Origin: Hyphomicrobiales bacterium
Lineage (GTDB): Bacteria > Pseudomonadota > Alphaproteobacteria > Rhizobiales > Rhizobiaceae
Assembly (NCBI GenBank): GCA_900468625.1
Contig: UBUL01000019.1
Location: 186,001-250,000 of the forward strand
DNA: 64,000 nucleotides
Reading direction: 5' to 3'
Of this stretch, positions 39,706 to 48,078 are shown piece after piece. A program made the translations under genes and the position numbers. A model generated the notes under the pieces. It saw nothing but the letters and a program-made list of their open reading frames with translations. It ran no database searches and was not told where the DNA came from. How positions within the stretch are numbered: the stretch's first letter is position 1; every line of letters begins with the position of its first letter.

Positions 39706-39735
39706 AGTGTTAATTTCCGGGATGATTTAACCCGG
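39706..39735. repeat. Approximate direct repeat, copy B
   Basis: Reads AATTTCCGGGATG then ACCCGG; pairs with copy A at 39478-39509. The match is about three-quarters of the positions by eye. Confidence 0.4.
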
Positions 39736-39949
39736 TTTCGCGTTTGGCCAAGATCAGAGAAAACTTATAATAATCAATCGTTTCAAAAGGTTGAATTTTC
39801 CAAGGTGGATCAGCGGAAATTGAAAACGCGGTTCAAAATTTCGCGCAACTCTATAGGCCATCACAGCACGACGTCGGAGAACCTTTGCGGCTACCGGCAG
39901 GCGCGGCGGAGCGCATCGAGGACCAAGTCTGGACCGAGAAGTCCAATGG

Positions 39950-40064
39950 TACTGACAATTCCACCAGGGCGCTATTGACGGTTCCACCAGCATTCTATTG
40001 ACGCTTTCACCCAACTCCTATTGACACTTTTGCCGATACGCTAATACAACTTTCGCCATATCGG
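39950..40064. repeat. Five tandem 23-bp repeats
   Basis: Units begin at 39950, 39973, 39996, 40019 and 40042 and are exactly 23 bases each. The shared core is TATTGACRCTTTCRCCA, followed by about six variable bases; the last unit is the most diverged. The tandem arrangement without unique spacers argues against a CRISPR. It resembles multiple transposase-binding sites at an insertion-sequence end (IS21-like) or an iteron-like protein-binding array. Confidence 0.7.
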
Positions 40065-40423
40065 TTTACTGAGAAAAAGAAGTGTCGTGGATGAGAGCCT
40101 TCTCCCACGTCATCTGCAGCCCCAACTTAGAGCCGCACTTACATCAGCGCGCGTGGTAAACATTATTGCGAAAGGTTATGGAGCAGTGCCACAAGGCCGT
40201 CGGGTGATCGCCTAGCCGCTGAAAAACGAGGAGGAGTTTGCCTCTTGACCTTGGCCGTCCGACCCCCTAAATATGCGGTGTGGCATAAAGAGCATTTTGA
40301 GTCGGCTTCACCTGTAAATTGGCCCGCTCATGTGGATGGTAGACCTGACAGGAGGTCTATTCGCAGGACATTAAGTTGGCATCCGACCCTTTAGGCTAAG
40401 GAGGCGCTGCTACTGCGAACACA

Positions 40424-40849
40424 TCACAAAAGCACGGACCCTACAAAGGTGCCGTGCTTTTTGTTTGACCTGTAAGCGGTGATCACCGACCAAAATGGTT
40501 CGTCTCTGTCTCGCAATTCCAGGATTGCAGTCCAGGCGATCCCTCTGACGGCCATCAATCTCGAATATCTAAAGCTCTCGCCGCTATAATAGAGCTGCGA
40601 TGCTGCCGTGATCACGAATGCGACGTACGCTGGCACGGCGGCCTCGTTTGTGAAGCCCTCATCGATCATCTCTCTGCTATGTTCGGCCCAAATATGGCAT
40701 GCTCCAAATCCACGATTAGGTGCAGTATGCTTGCCGCGTAGCAAATGGATCGCCCCACCGGGGAGATTGACGCCCCGCTTTGCAATGTCGGGAACCCTGC
40801 CGAACAGTAGCGTATTGGTTGTCGGATTGATAAGTGGCCTGTTTGGCAT
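40424..40849 (-). CDS. Orphan hypothetical protein, possible BECR-type nuclease
   Basis: A 141-residue protein from ATG 40849 with a plausible ribosome site (GCGGGAATTTC). Conserved-looking features are HIWAEHSREM (two histidines and a glutamate in a helix), a middle hydrophobic strand FVITAASQLYYSG, then MAVRGIAWTAILELRDRD and a terminal WSVITAY with KKHGT. The pattern of an early His, later Arg/Thr and a final beta-strand resembles small Barnase/EndoU/ColicinE5/RelE-like nucleases of phages and toxin systems. I cannot prove the fold. It sits alone in mobile-element debris with no clear antitoxin. Confidence 0.55.
   Translation of the reverse strand: MPNRPLINPTTNTLLFGRVPDIAKRGVNLPGGAIHLLRGKHTAPNRGFGACHIWAEHSREMIDEGFTNEAAVPAYVAFVITAASQLYYSGESFRYSRLMAVRGIAWTAILELRDRDEPFWSVITAYRSNKKHGTFVGSVLL
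40429..40465. terminator. Rho-independent-type hairpin
   Basis: Arms AAAGCACGG (40429-40437) and CCGTGCTTT (40452-40460) pair, followed on the plus strand by a short T-run. It overlaps the last codons and stop of the minus-strand 141-residue gene and is nearly symmetric, so it could act on either strand. Confidence 0.55.
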
Positions 40850-41212
40850 GAAATTCCCGCAATGCTTGCTTGCATATAACGCGTGATAGCCGAAATTGAA
40901 ATGCTGAAAATTGCACTTCGTGATTGCGACTCGACCCCTGTCCGACCTCCTGGTATGGGACCTTCATGTTCAGATCGATACGAATAGAGCGCTGACCTTC
41001 TGCCTCGTCCTTACGACGGAGCCGTTTGCCTATATCCTGCGTATCGACCGGAAGTCTGAACATGCTCCAGAAGCGAATTCCGATCCTACGGCCGAACTCC
41101 TACGATCCCTTCTCCGCCGGAGACCGGAGGTTCGAAATACGACCAGTGCGCCTGGCCTGACCCAAGGGATGGTTTCGGACAGCATCCGCTTCTGCGTCCG
41201 GATGGCCGCAAT
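40850..41212. other. Intergenic region between orphan gene and IS1595 remnant
   Basis: 363 bases with no firmly supported gene. A minus-strand frame from 41063 runs into the orphan gene, but it has no recognisable domain. The upstream sequence of the orphan gene must include its promoter. Confidence 0.35.
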
Positions 41213-41692
41213 CTCGATCCCGAGAAGGTCTGGTCGCTCACCGAAGACGACGCCTATGGCTTGTTCGTAGATTTTCGCTGGGCCGACAACGGCGGCAAGC
41301 CATATTGCCCTCGCTGCGGATGTCTGGAGCCGTACAATGTCCGCCGACGTCGCTTCCGATGCTCGGAGCCGGAGTGCCGCGCCGAGTTCTCCGTGACATC
41401 CGGGACCGTGTTTGCCAACCGCAAGCTGTCGTTCAAGAAGATCATCATGGCGATCTGGGAGGAGATCACGGCCGCGAAGGGCATGGCGGCGCTTCACCTG
41501 AACCGCAAGCTCAACGTCCAGTACAAGGCCGCCTACGTCCTGCTGCAGAAGCTCCGAGAGGCCGTTGGCCTTCGCCGCGACGCGATTAAGCTGCACGGGA
41601 CGGTGCAGATTGACGGCAAGTTGCACGGATCGTATCGAACAATGTCTCAAGTGACGGCGAGTTTGCGTTCCGCAGATGACCTACATCAATGA
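41213..41692 (+). pseudogene. IS1595-family transposase N-terminal remnant
   Basis: Reads LDPEKVWSLTEDDAYGLFVDFRWADNGG in-frame, then a zinc ribbon (CPRCGC, later CSEPEC) and SVTSGTVFANRKLSFKKIIMAIW, the usual N-terminal half of an IS1595 transposase. It reaches LHGTVQIDGK, the start of the DDE domain, then similarity stops at about 41640 and the frame ends with unrelated residues. No start codon with a ribosome site was found in frame. It is inactive. Confidence 0.8.
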
Positions 41693-41783
41693 TGGGGGGC
41701 TCACCCGCGAATAATGAACGTAGCGCCGAAGTGGTTCGCCACGCCGGCAGCACCCATCCAATCCGTTCTCTGGGAGCCGGTTC

Positions 41784-42818
41784 TTGTACAAACTGCACGT
41801 CCCCCTTTTTTTCGCCGTTGCTGTCATCCTGACCTTAAATGTGGTAAGCCACGATGCCGCAGCGCGTGATGCAACGACATTGAAAGATCATGTGCAAGAG
41901 CTCTGGAGCAAGTTGCGCGGCAGCGAGCAGCGGGCTGGGATTGCGGTGTCCAACGGCCGCATCGAAGCACAACAGGTTCTGGTCTCCGCGAAGTTCGCCG
42001 GTCGTGTCGCTGATGTTCTTGTCGAAGAGGGACAGATCGTCGACGCAGGAGCGATCATTGCGCGAATGGACACCTCCGAACTCGACGCGCAGCTTTCGGG
42101 GGCTCAGGCGGAAGTTCGGCGTTCCGAAACCGGTGTGGCAAGTGCCGAGGCGACCATTGCACAGCGCGACAGCGAACTTACACTCGCGCACCAGGAACTC
42201 GACCGAGCGTTCAATCTCAGCGCCACGGGCAGTGGTACACGGCAACAACTCGACCTACGTCGCAGCCAACTTACCGTTGCCGAGGCGGCCTCCCGCTCCG
42301 CGCTTGCAAGTCGTGACGAGGCTCAAGCTGCCTTGGATGCTGCTCGCGCCGAAGTGGCGCGCATTCGCTCTCAACTCGATGACGCGATCCTAAAGGCGCC
42401 AAGGCGAGGGCGTGTGGAATACAAGCTGGTACAATCGGGTGAAGTGGTGGCAGCTGGCGCGCCGATCGCGACGCTTCTGGATCTGGCGGATGTCTACATG
42501 ACGGTTTTCTTGCCGGCTCGGGTGGCTGGGCGTCTGGTTTTTGGCGATGAGGCGCGCATCATTCTCGATCCGGCACCTGATTATGTCGTACCTGCAACGA
42601 TCTCCTTCGTTGCCGCCGAGGCGCAGTTCACGCCAAAGACGGTAGAGACCGATGACGAACGCGAAAAGCTGATGTTCCGTGTCAAGCTTCGTATCGCATC
42701 CGATTTGCTGAAGCAGTACGAAGCACAGGTGAAGACAGGGGTTCGCGGCGTGGGTTATGTGCGCACCGATCCGGCCGCCCCTTGGCCGCCGCAACTCACC
42801 GTGAAGTTGCCCCAATGA
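41784..42818 (+). CDS. HlyD-family periplasmic adaptor (membrane fusion protein)
   Basis: A 344-residue adaptor with an N-terminal signal-anchor (LFFAVAVILTLNVV). The lipoyl-type half-motif SAKFAGRVADVLVEEGQIVDAG is at about 68-90, a coiled-coil hairpin spans about 100-200, and the second half-motif KAPRRGRVEYKLVQSGEVVAAG is at about 208-230. The start codon is TTG with GGGAG 7 bases upstream. It is the first gene of an exporter operon and overlaps the ABC gene as ATGA. It resembles the YhiI/YbhG adaptors of RbbA-type exporters. Confidence 0.88.
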   Translation: MYKLHVPLFFAVAVILTLNVVSHDAAARDATTLKDHVQELWSKLRGSEQRAGIAVSNGRIEAQQVLVSAKFAGRVADVLVEEGQIVDAGAIIARMDTSELDAQLSGAQAEVRRSETGVASAEATIAQRDSELTLAHQELDRAFNLSATGSGTRQQLDLRRSQLTVAEAASRSALASRDEAQAALDAARAEVARIRSQLDDAILKAPRRGRVEYKLVQSGEVVAAGAPIATLLDLADVYMTVFLPARVAGRLVFGDEARIILDPAPDYVVPATISFVAAEAQFTPKTVETDDEREKLMFRVKLRIASDLLKQYEAQVKTGVRGVGYVRTDPAAPWPPQLTVKLPQ

Positions 42819-45532
42819 CTGGCGCGGTTATCCACCTTGCGGGCGTCACCCATCGTTATGGAAAAAAACTGGCGCTCGACGGGGTCGACCTCCTTCTTCC
42901 GTCCGGCTGCATGGCAGGCGTAATTGGTCCCGACGGGGTCGGAAAGTCGACGCTGCTCGCGCTCGCTGCCGGTACAACAAGGTTGCAACAGGGGAACATC
43001 CGCGTCCTCGGCGGCGACATGTCCGACGCGCGTCAACGCCGCCTCGTCGGTGCCCGCATTGCCTATATGCCTCAGGGTCTCGGCCGCAATCTCTATCCGA
43101 CGCTGAGCGTTGCGGAAAATCTTGATTTCTTCGGTCGTCTCTTTGCTATGGATCGCAGCGAGCGCCAGGAACACATGGACGAGCTGCTCAAAATGACGGG
43201 GCTTGCTCAATTTCGGGGCCGCCCCGCCGGTAAGCTGTCAGGCGGCATGAAACAGAAACTCGGTATCTGCGCAGCACTTATTCATGATCCGGATATTCTG
43301 ATCCTCGATGAGCCGACGACCGGCATCGATCCGCTATCGCGTCGGCAATTCTGGGAGCTGATCGCACGTATGCGGGCGCGGCGGCCGGGAATGAGTGTCA
43401 TTGTCGCGACGGCATATATGGAAGAAGCCGAACGTTTCGATTGGCTTGCCGCAATGTATGGCGGACGGCTGATCGCAACAGGCAGCCCTGCGGAAGTTAA
43501 GCGGAGCGCAGGACAATCTTCCCTGGAGGGTGCCTTCGTTGCGCTTTTGCCGGAGGAGGTGCGCAGAGCAGATGTGCCAATTGTCGTTGTCCCGCGACCG
43601 ATCGGAGATGGTGTACCCGCCATCGAAGCCGAGGGACTTACGAGACGTTTTGATGACTTCACGGCGGTCGATCATGTGAGCTTTCGTATCGACAAGGGTG
43701 AAATTTTCGGCTTTCTCGGCTCGAATGGCAGTGGCAAAACTACGACCATGAAGATGTTGACGGGTCTGCTTCCTGCAAGCGAGGGGGAGGCGCGCCTCTT
43801 CGGTCAGCCGCTCAAAGCCGGAGATTTGGAAACGCGCCGCCGTGTCGGCTACATGTCTCAGGCATTTTCTCTCTACGGTGAACTCACGGTGCGCCAGAAC
43901 TTGGTACTGCATGCACAGTTGTTTGGCATTCCGGCCGAGCATGCGACGGTTCGCGTCCAGGAAATGCTGAGCGACTTCGAACTTGCAGCTGTCGCCGACA
44001 GTCGTCCCGAGAGCTTGCCGCTCGGCATGCGGCAGCGCCTGCAACTGGCGGCCGCTGTCATCCATCGGCCGGAAATATTGATACTCGACGAGCCGACATC
44101 CGGCGTCGATCCGGTCGCTCGCGACAGTTTCTGGCGTTCGCTCCTCACACTTTCACGAAGAGACGGGGTAACGATCTTTCTGTCTACGCATTTCATGAAC
44201 GAAGCCGAACGCTGTGATCGGATCTCCTTGATGCACCAAGGCAAGGTGCTTGCCGTCGGCAGTCCGACGGAACTGAAGAAGCAGCGCGGTCGCGAGGCAC
44301 TGGAGGATGTCTTCATCGACGTACTCACCGAGGCGGGAATGGGACGGGACGATACGTCTACGATTGCAACGCCGGCGCAAGCCGCACTCGTCTCGAAGCC
44401 CGGCATCTTTGATTTTCGCAGGTTGTGGGCTTATGCATGGCGCGAAACCCTGGAGATACGCCGTGACGTCACCCGTCTAGCCTTCGCATTGCTGGGTCCC
44501 GCAATCCTTGTCCTGACCTTCGGCTATGGCATCTCCTTCGATGTGGAGCGCCTGCCATTCGCAGTCTTCGATCAGGATCAATCGGCTCAGAGCAGACAAC
44601 TTCTGGAAAGCTTCCAAGGTTCACGCTATTTCGAGGAGCGGCCGGTGGCCTCTTCCGTCGATGACCTCGAGACTCGCCTCAAAAGCGGTGAGCTGAAGCT
44701 GGCGATCGAGGTTCCGACCGACTTCGGGAGGGATCTCATACGTCAGATCCACCCGGAAGTCTCGGTCTGGCTTGACGGCGCCATGCCTTTCCGGGCGGAG
44801 ACGGCGCGCGGATATGTCTCAGGGCTCGCCACGAGCTACATGAGGGACAATGCCGCCCGTCAAAACGGTCGCGCTACATCCGCCTATCCGATCGAGATTG
44901 AAAGTCGGTTTCGTTATAATCAGGCTTTCAAAAGTGCCAATGCCATTGTGCCAAGTGTCATCGTGCTCATGTTGGTGCTCATTCCCGCCATCATGACCGC
45001 CCTTGGTGTCGTCAAGGAGAAAGAGACCGGATCGATCGCCAATTTTCAGTCGACGCCCGTCACGAAGATTGAATTCCTTCTTGGCAAGCAGTTGCCTTAC
45101 GTCGCGATCGCCTTCCTGAGTTTCATTCTTCTTGCGCTGATCACTCGTATTGTCTTCGGAGTGCCGATCAAAGGCTCCCTCCTGACTTTTGCTGCTGGGT
45201 CATTGCTCTATGTTTTTGCGACGACCGGCTTCGGCCTGTTCATATCGAGCTTTGTCCGCAGTCAGGTCGCCGCTATTTTTGCAACAGCTATCATCGCCAT
45301 TATTCCCGCAGTGAATTTTTCTGGACTGCTCGTCCCGGTCTCCTCGCTTTCGGGAGGCGCGCGACTGATGGGGCTTGCTTTCCCGTCGGCATGGTATCAG
45401 CCGGTCAGCGTCGGTGTCGTTGCAAAGGGGCTCGGTTTTGCCGATCTCTGGTTTGATATGTTGGTGATCGGCCTCTTTGGACTTGGGTTCATCGCCGCCG
45501 CCATCATTTCGTTGCGAAAGAGGGGCGCGTGA
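42815..45532 (+). CDS. RbbA-type fused ABC transporter (two ATPase domains plus ABC-2 permease)
   Basis: A 905-residue protein. ATPase domain 1 is at about 5-240, with Walker A GPDGVGKST (38-46), signature LSGGMKQKLGICAAL and LILDEPTTGIDP. Domain 2 is at about 270-500, with GSNGSGKTTT, a divergent signature LPLGMRQRLQLAAAV and LILDEPTSGVDP. An ABC-2 permease follows with a first helix near residue 550, a large extracytoplasmic domain at about 570-720 and five helices in the last 200 residues. ATG 42815 overlaps the adaptor stop. It resembles RbbA/YhiH, acting with YhhJ-type permease and an HlyD-type adaptor in export. Confidence 0.9.
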   Translation: MTGAVIHLAGVTHRYGKKLALDGVDLLLPSGCMAGVIGPDGVGKSTLLALAAGTTRLQQGNIRVLGGDMSDARQRRLVGARIAYMPQGLGRNLYPTLSVAENLDFFGRLFAMDRSERQEHMDELLKMTGLAQFRGRPAGKLSGGMKQKLGICAALIHDPDILILDEPTTGIDPLSRRQFWELIARMRARRPGMSVIVATAYMEEAERFDWLAAMYGGRLIATGSPAEVKRSAGQSSLEGAFVALLPEEVRRADVPIVVVPRPIGDGVPAIEAEGLTRRFDDFTAVDHVSFRIDKGEIFGFLGSNGSGKTTTMKMLTGLLPASEGEARLFGQPLKAGDLETRRRVGYMSQAFSLYGELTVRQNLVLHAQLFGIPAEHATVRVQEMLSDFELAAVADSRPESLPLGMRQRLQLAAAVIHRPEILILDEPTSGVDPVARDSFWRSLLTLSRRDGVTIFLSTHFMNEAERCDRISLMHQGKVLAVGSPTELKKQRGREALEDVFIDVLTEAGMGRDDTSTIATPAQAALVSKPGIFDFRRLWAYAWRETLEIRRDVTRLAFALLGPAILVLTFGYGISFDVERLPFAVFDQDQSAQSRQLLESFQGSRYFEERPVASSVDDLETRLKSGELKLAIEVPTDFGRDLIRQIHPEVSVWLDGAMPFRAETARGYVSGLATSYMRDNAARQNGRATSAYPIEIESRFRYNQAFKSANAIVPSVIVLMLVLIPAIMTALGVVKEKETGSIANFQSTPVTKIEFLLGKQLPYVAIAFLSFILLALITRIVFGVPIKGSLLTFAAGSLLYVFATTGFGLFISSFVRSQVAAIFATAIIAIIPAVNFSGLLVPVSSLSGGARLMGLAFPSAWYQPVSVGVVAKGLGFADLWFDMLVIGLFGLGFIAAAIISLRKRGA

Positions 45533-45533
45533 T

Positions 45534-46658
45534 ATGGCTGGCCGTCTTTCCCGGATCCTTCGCCTCGGCATCAAGGAGCTTTACAGCCTCAAGGCTGATC
45601 CTGTCCTAGTCGTGTTGATCGTCTACACATTTACCTTTGCCATCTACGCGGTGGCGACGGGCGCGAAATTCGAGGTGGAGAACGCCGCGGTGGCGATCGT
45701 CGACGAGGACCATTCGATGCTGTCGGCACGATTACGCGATGCTTTGCTGCAGCCCTTTTTCAAGTCTCCGGAATTGATCGATGCTGACGAGATCGATGCT
45801 GTGATGGACGCGGGCCGCTTCGTTTTTGTTGTCGAGATCCCACCTAAATTCGAGCAGGACGTGATTGCCGGGCGCCATCCATCGGTCCAGCTCGACATCG
45901 ACGCGACCGCGATGTCGCAAGCCGGCAACGGAGCCTCCTATATCCAGAATATCATCCTGCAGGAGGTGCTGACGGCAGTACCTGGAGCCGATCAGACACA
46001 GCCGATCAATCTTGTCGTGCGGGCGAAATTCAACCCGAACCTCAAGTCCGAATGGTTCACGGCCGTGATGCAGGTGATCAACAATATCACCATGCTCTCG
46101 GTTACCTTGACGGGCGCAGCACTGATCCGCGAGCGCGAACATGGAACGATCGAGCACCTGCTTGTCATGCCGGTCACCCCGATCGAGATCATGCTTGCAA
46201 AAATATGGGCAAACGGTCTCGTCATTGTGGTCGCCGCGATCTCCTCACTCATCGTCGTGGTTGAGCGTCTGCTCGGTGTGCCTGTCGCGGGATCTGTAAG
46301 CCTCTTTGTAGCCGCAGCCGTCCTCTACCAGTTTTCAGTGACGTCGCTTGGCGTCTTGATCGCCACTGTTTCAACCTCGATGGCGCAATTCGGGCTGATC
46401 GTCATGCCGGTTCTTATCATTATGAATCTTTTGTCCGGAAGCACGACGCCGATGGAAAGTATGCCTAACTGGTTGCAGAAGGTAATGCAGTTTTCTCCGT
46501 CGACACATTTCGTCGCGCTATCACAAGCTGTGCTTTATCGAGGAGCCGGACTTGCGATCATATGGCCGCAAATGCTGGCACTCGCCGGCATTGGAGTAGC
46601 GTTCTTCGCTATCGCCGGATTACGTTTTCGCAAGTCGCTTCTCAACGTTCAACGATGA
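45534..46658 (+). CDS. ABC-2-type permease (YhhJ/YbhR type)
   Basis: A 374-residue permease with one N-terminal helix, a large extracytoplasmic domain (about 50-175) and five C-terminal helices. EREHGTIEHLLVMPVTPIEIMLAKIWANG is the family's coupling loop, and LLSGSTTPMESMPNWLQ is the typical loop before the last helices. It starts one base after the RbbA-type gene and is probably its heterodimer partner. The substrate of the exporter is unknown. Confidence 0.9.
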   Translation: MAGRLSRILRLGIKELYSLKADPVLVVLIVYTFTFAIYAVATGAKFEVENAAVAIVDEDHSMLSARLRDALLQPFFKSPELIDADEIDAVMDAGRFVFVVEIPPKFEQDVIAGRHPSVQLDIDATAMSQAGNGASYIQNIILQEVLTAVPGADQTQPINLVVRAKFNPNLKSEWFTAVMQVINNITMLSVTLTGAALIREREHGTIEHLLVMPVTPIEIMLAKIWANGLVIVVAAISSLIVVVERLLGVPVAGSVSLFVAAAVLYQFSVTSLGVLIATVSTSMAQFGLIVMPVLIIMNLLSGSTTPMESMPNWLQKVMQFSPSTHFVALSQAVLYRGAGLAIIWPQMLALAGIGVAFFAIAGLRFRKSLLNVQR

Positions 46659-46821
46659 ATTGATGTTGTGAGATGCCGGCCTATCCGCCATCAATGGGAG
46701 CATTAACGAGTGCCGAATGAGGGGGCGGTGCAATCTGCGACCTGTTCCCGGACCGGTCGCGGCGAATTGCGGTGACGGCGCGTGAGAGCGCGCCAGTCCC
46801 CCGACGGGCCGCAGGTTTCTT

Positions 46822-48075
46822 TCAGCGCTCCTCCGGCGGTTTGTGATGCCGGAATTGCAGCAGCAAGAGCAGGTCGTAGGCGATCTTCAGTGACCCGCAG
46901 ATAAGGAGCGGCCAGGCGCGATAGGATGCGGCAAACAGCACACCGGCCAGCGCCGGGCTCGCCGCGGCGGCCAAGCTGCGCGGCACGGAGGTGAAGCTTG
47001 CGGCCGCGGCCCGTTCCGCCTCCGTCACCACCGCCATCACATAGGAGGAGCGCGTGGGAACGTCCATCTGTGACAGGCCGGCGCGGATCGTCAGCAGAAT
47101 CAGAACCAGAGGCAAGGTCGGTGCAACGGCCGCCAGCATCAGCGCGATGCTTGAGGGGATGTGGGTGAACACCATGGTGTTGATCAGCCCGATCCGTTTC
47201 GGCAGCCATGCTGCGACCGGGAACGAGAAGGCCGACAACACCCCGGTCCAGAAGAAGAACACCCCAGCTTCCGACAGCGAAAGATTGAAGCGCTCGAACA
47301 GCCACAGCGCCAGCAGCGACTGAACGACAAAGCCGCCGGCAAAAGCGTCGAGGCTGAAGAGGGCTGCCAGTTTCAGGACGATAGCGCGCGACGGACCCAA
47401 CCCGGCGCCCACGTCCTTGGCCTCGCGATTTGGTGGGCGGGCGGGGATGCGGGAATAAAGCAGGGTACCGGCTACGCCGACGATCGCATAGAGCACGAAC
47501 ATCAGCTTGATGGCTATCAGTTGTCCAAGCCCGGCGAACGCCCTGGCATCGGGCAGGGCCGCCGCAAGGGCGCCGACAGCGCTTGCAAGCGCTCCGACGA
47601 GGCTGTAGCGCGCGAACACCGTCGTCCGATCGCGATCGCCGGCGTTTCGAGCAAGGACTGCGTGCTCCAGCGGCACGAAGACACTGACACTGCCGGTCGA
47701 TGGATTGATCGTGCCAGCGCAGGCGACCACCAGCAGCAGCGCGTAGTCGGTAACGACGGACATGGCGCCACCCGTGGCGACCATCAGGCAGGCAGCGGCG
47801 AGAAGCAGGCGGCGCAGATCATGACGCGCACCGAGGATCCCGACAGCGACGGTCAACAGTGCCGAGCCGAAAAGGGACGCCGTCGCAAGCACGCCGACTT
47901 GCAGCGGTGAGAACCCCAAGACGAGCAAATAGACCGGCAGCAGGATTGCGACGAAGCCATCGCCGAAGTCGCGCAGCGCGCGGGCCGCAAACAGATATGT
48001 GGACGGACGACTGCGTTGCACCGGTGTCCCGACCTCGGATTGCGGACGGTTTTGATCGTAGGGCGGGGCGCGCAC
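46822..48075 (-). CDS. MFS transporter
   Basis: A 417-residue membrane protein with about 12 hydrophobic segments and a long central loop near 205-225 (PARPPNREAKDVGAG). ARALRDFGDGFVAILLPVYL near the N-terminus and the loop GARHDLRRLLL match the major facilitator pattern. The start is GTG 48075, only 3 bases after the ChrA stop, so it is translated with chrA and chrB. In a chromate locus it may export chromate-related or oxidised compounds, but that is inference. Confidence 0.87.
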   Translation of the reverse strand: MRAPPYDQNRPQSEVGTPVQRSRPSTYLFAARALRDFGDGFVAILLPVYLLVLGFSPLQVGVLATASLFGSALLTVAVGILGARHDLRRLLLAAACLMVATGGAMSVVTDYALLLVVACAGTINPSTGSVSVFVPLEHAVLARNAGDRDRTTVFARYSLVGALASAVGALAAALPDARAFAGLGQLIAIKLMFVLYAIVGVAGTLLYSRIPARPPNREAKDVGAGLGPSRAIVLKLAALFSLDAFAGGFVVQSLLALWLFERFNLSLSEAGVFFFWTGVLSAFSFPVAAWLPKRIGLINTMVFTHIPSSIALMLAAVAPTLPLVLILLTIRAGLSQMDVPTRSSYVMAVVTEAERAAAASFTSVPRSLAAAASPALAGVLFAASYRAWPLLICGSLKIAYDLLLLLQFRHHKPPEER

Positions 48076-48078
48076 GCG

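Larger units (their letters stand above)
39418..40423. other. Non-coding stretch with mobile-element debris
   Basis: About 1 kb without a supported gene. It contains a pair of approximate direct repeats (39478-39509 and 39706-39735, both reading like GTTAATTTCCGGGATG...ACCCGG) and a run of five 23-bp tandem repeats (39950-40064). The structure suggests ends of a lost insertion sequence, perhaps IS21-like. No transposase fragment was recognised here. Confidence 0.5.

Noticed and set aside
39950..40064. CRISPR array
   Set aside because: The repeats abut with no unique spacers, are imperfect, and no cas genes are nearby.
40716..41063. A possible partner gene upstream of the orphan protein
   Set aside because: The 115-codon frame overlaps the orphan gene out of frame and has no domain or clear ribosome site.
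41586..41798. A minus-strand open frame of 70 codons
   Set aside because: It is antisense to the IS1595 remnant and to the start of the HlyD adaptor, and has no known motif.
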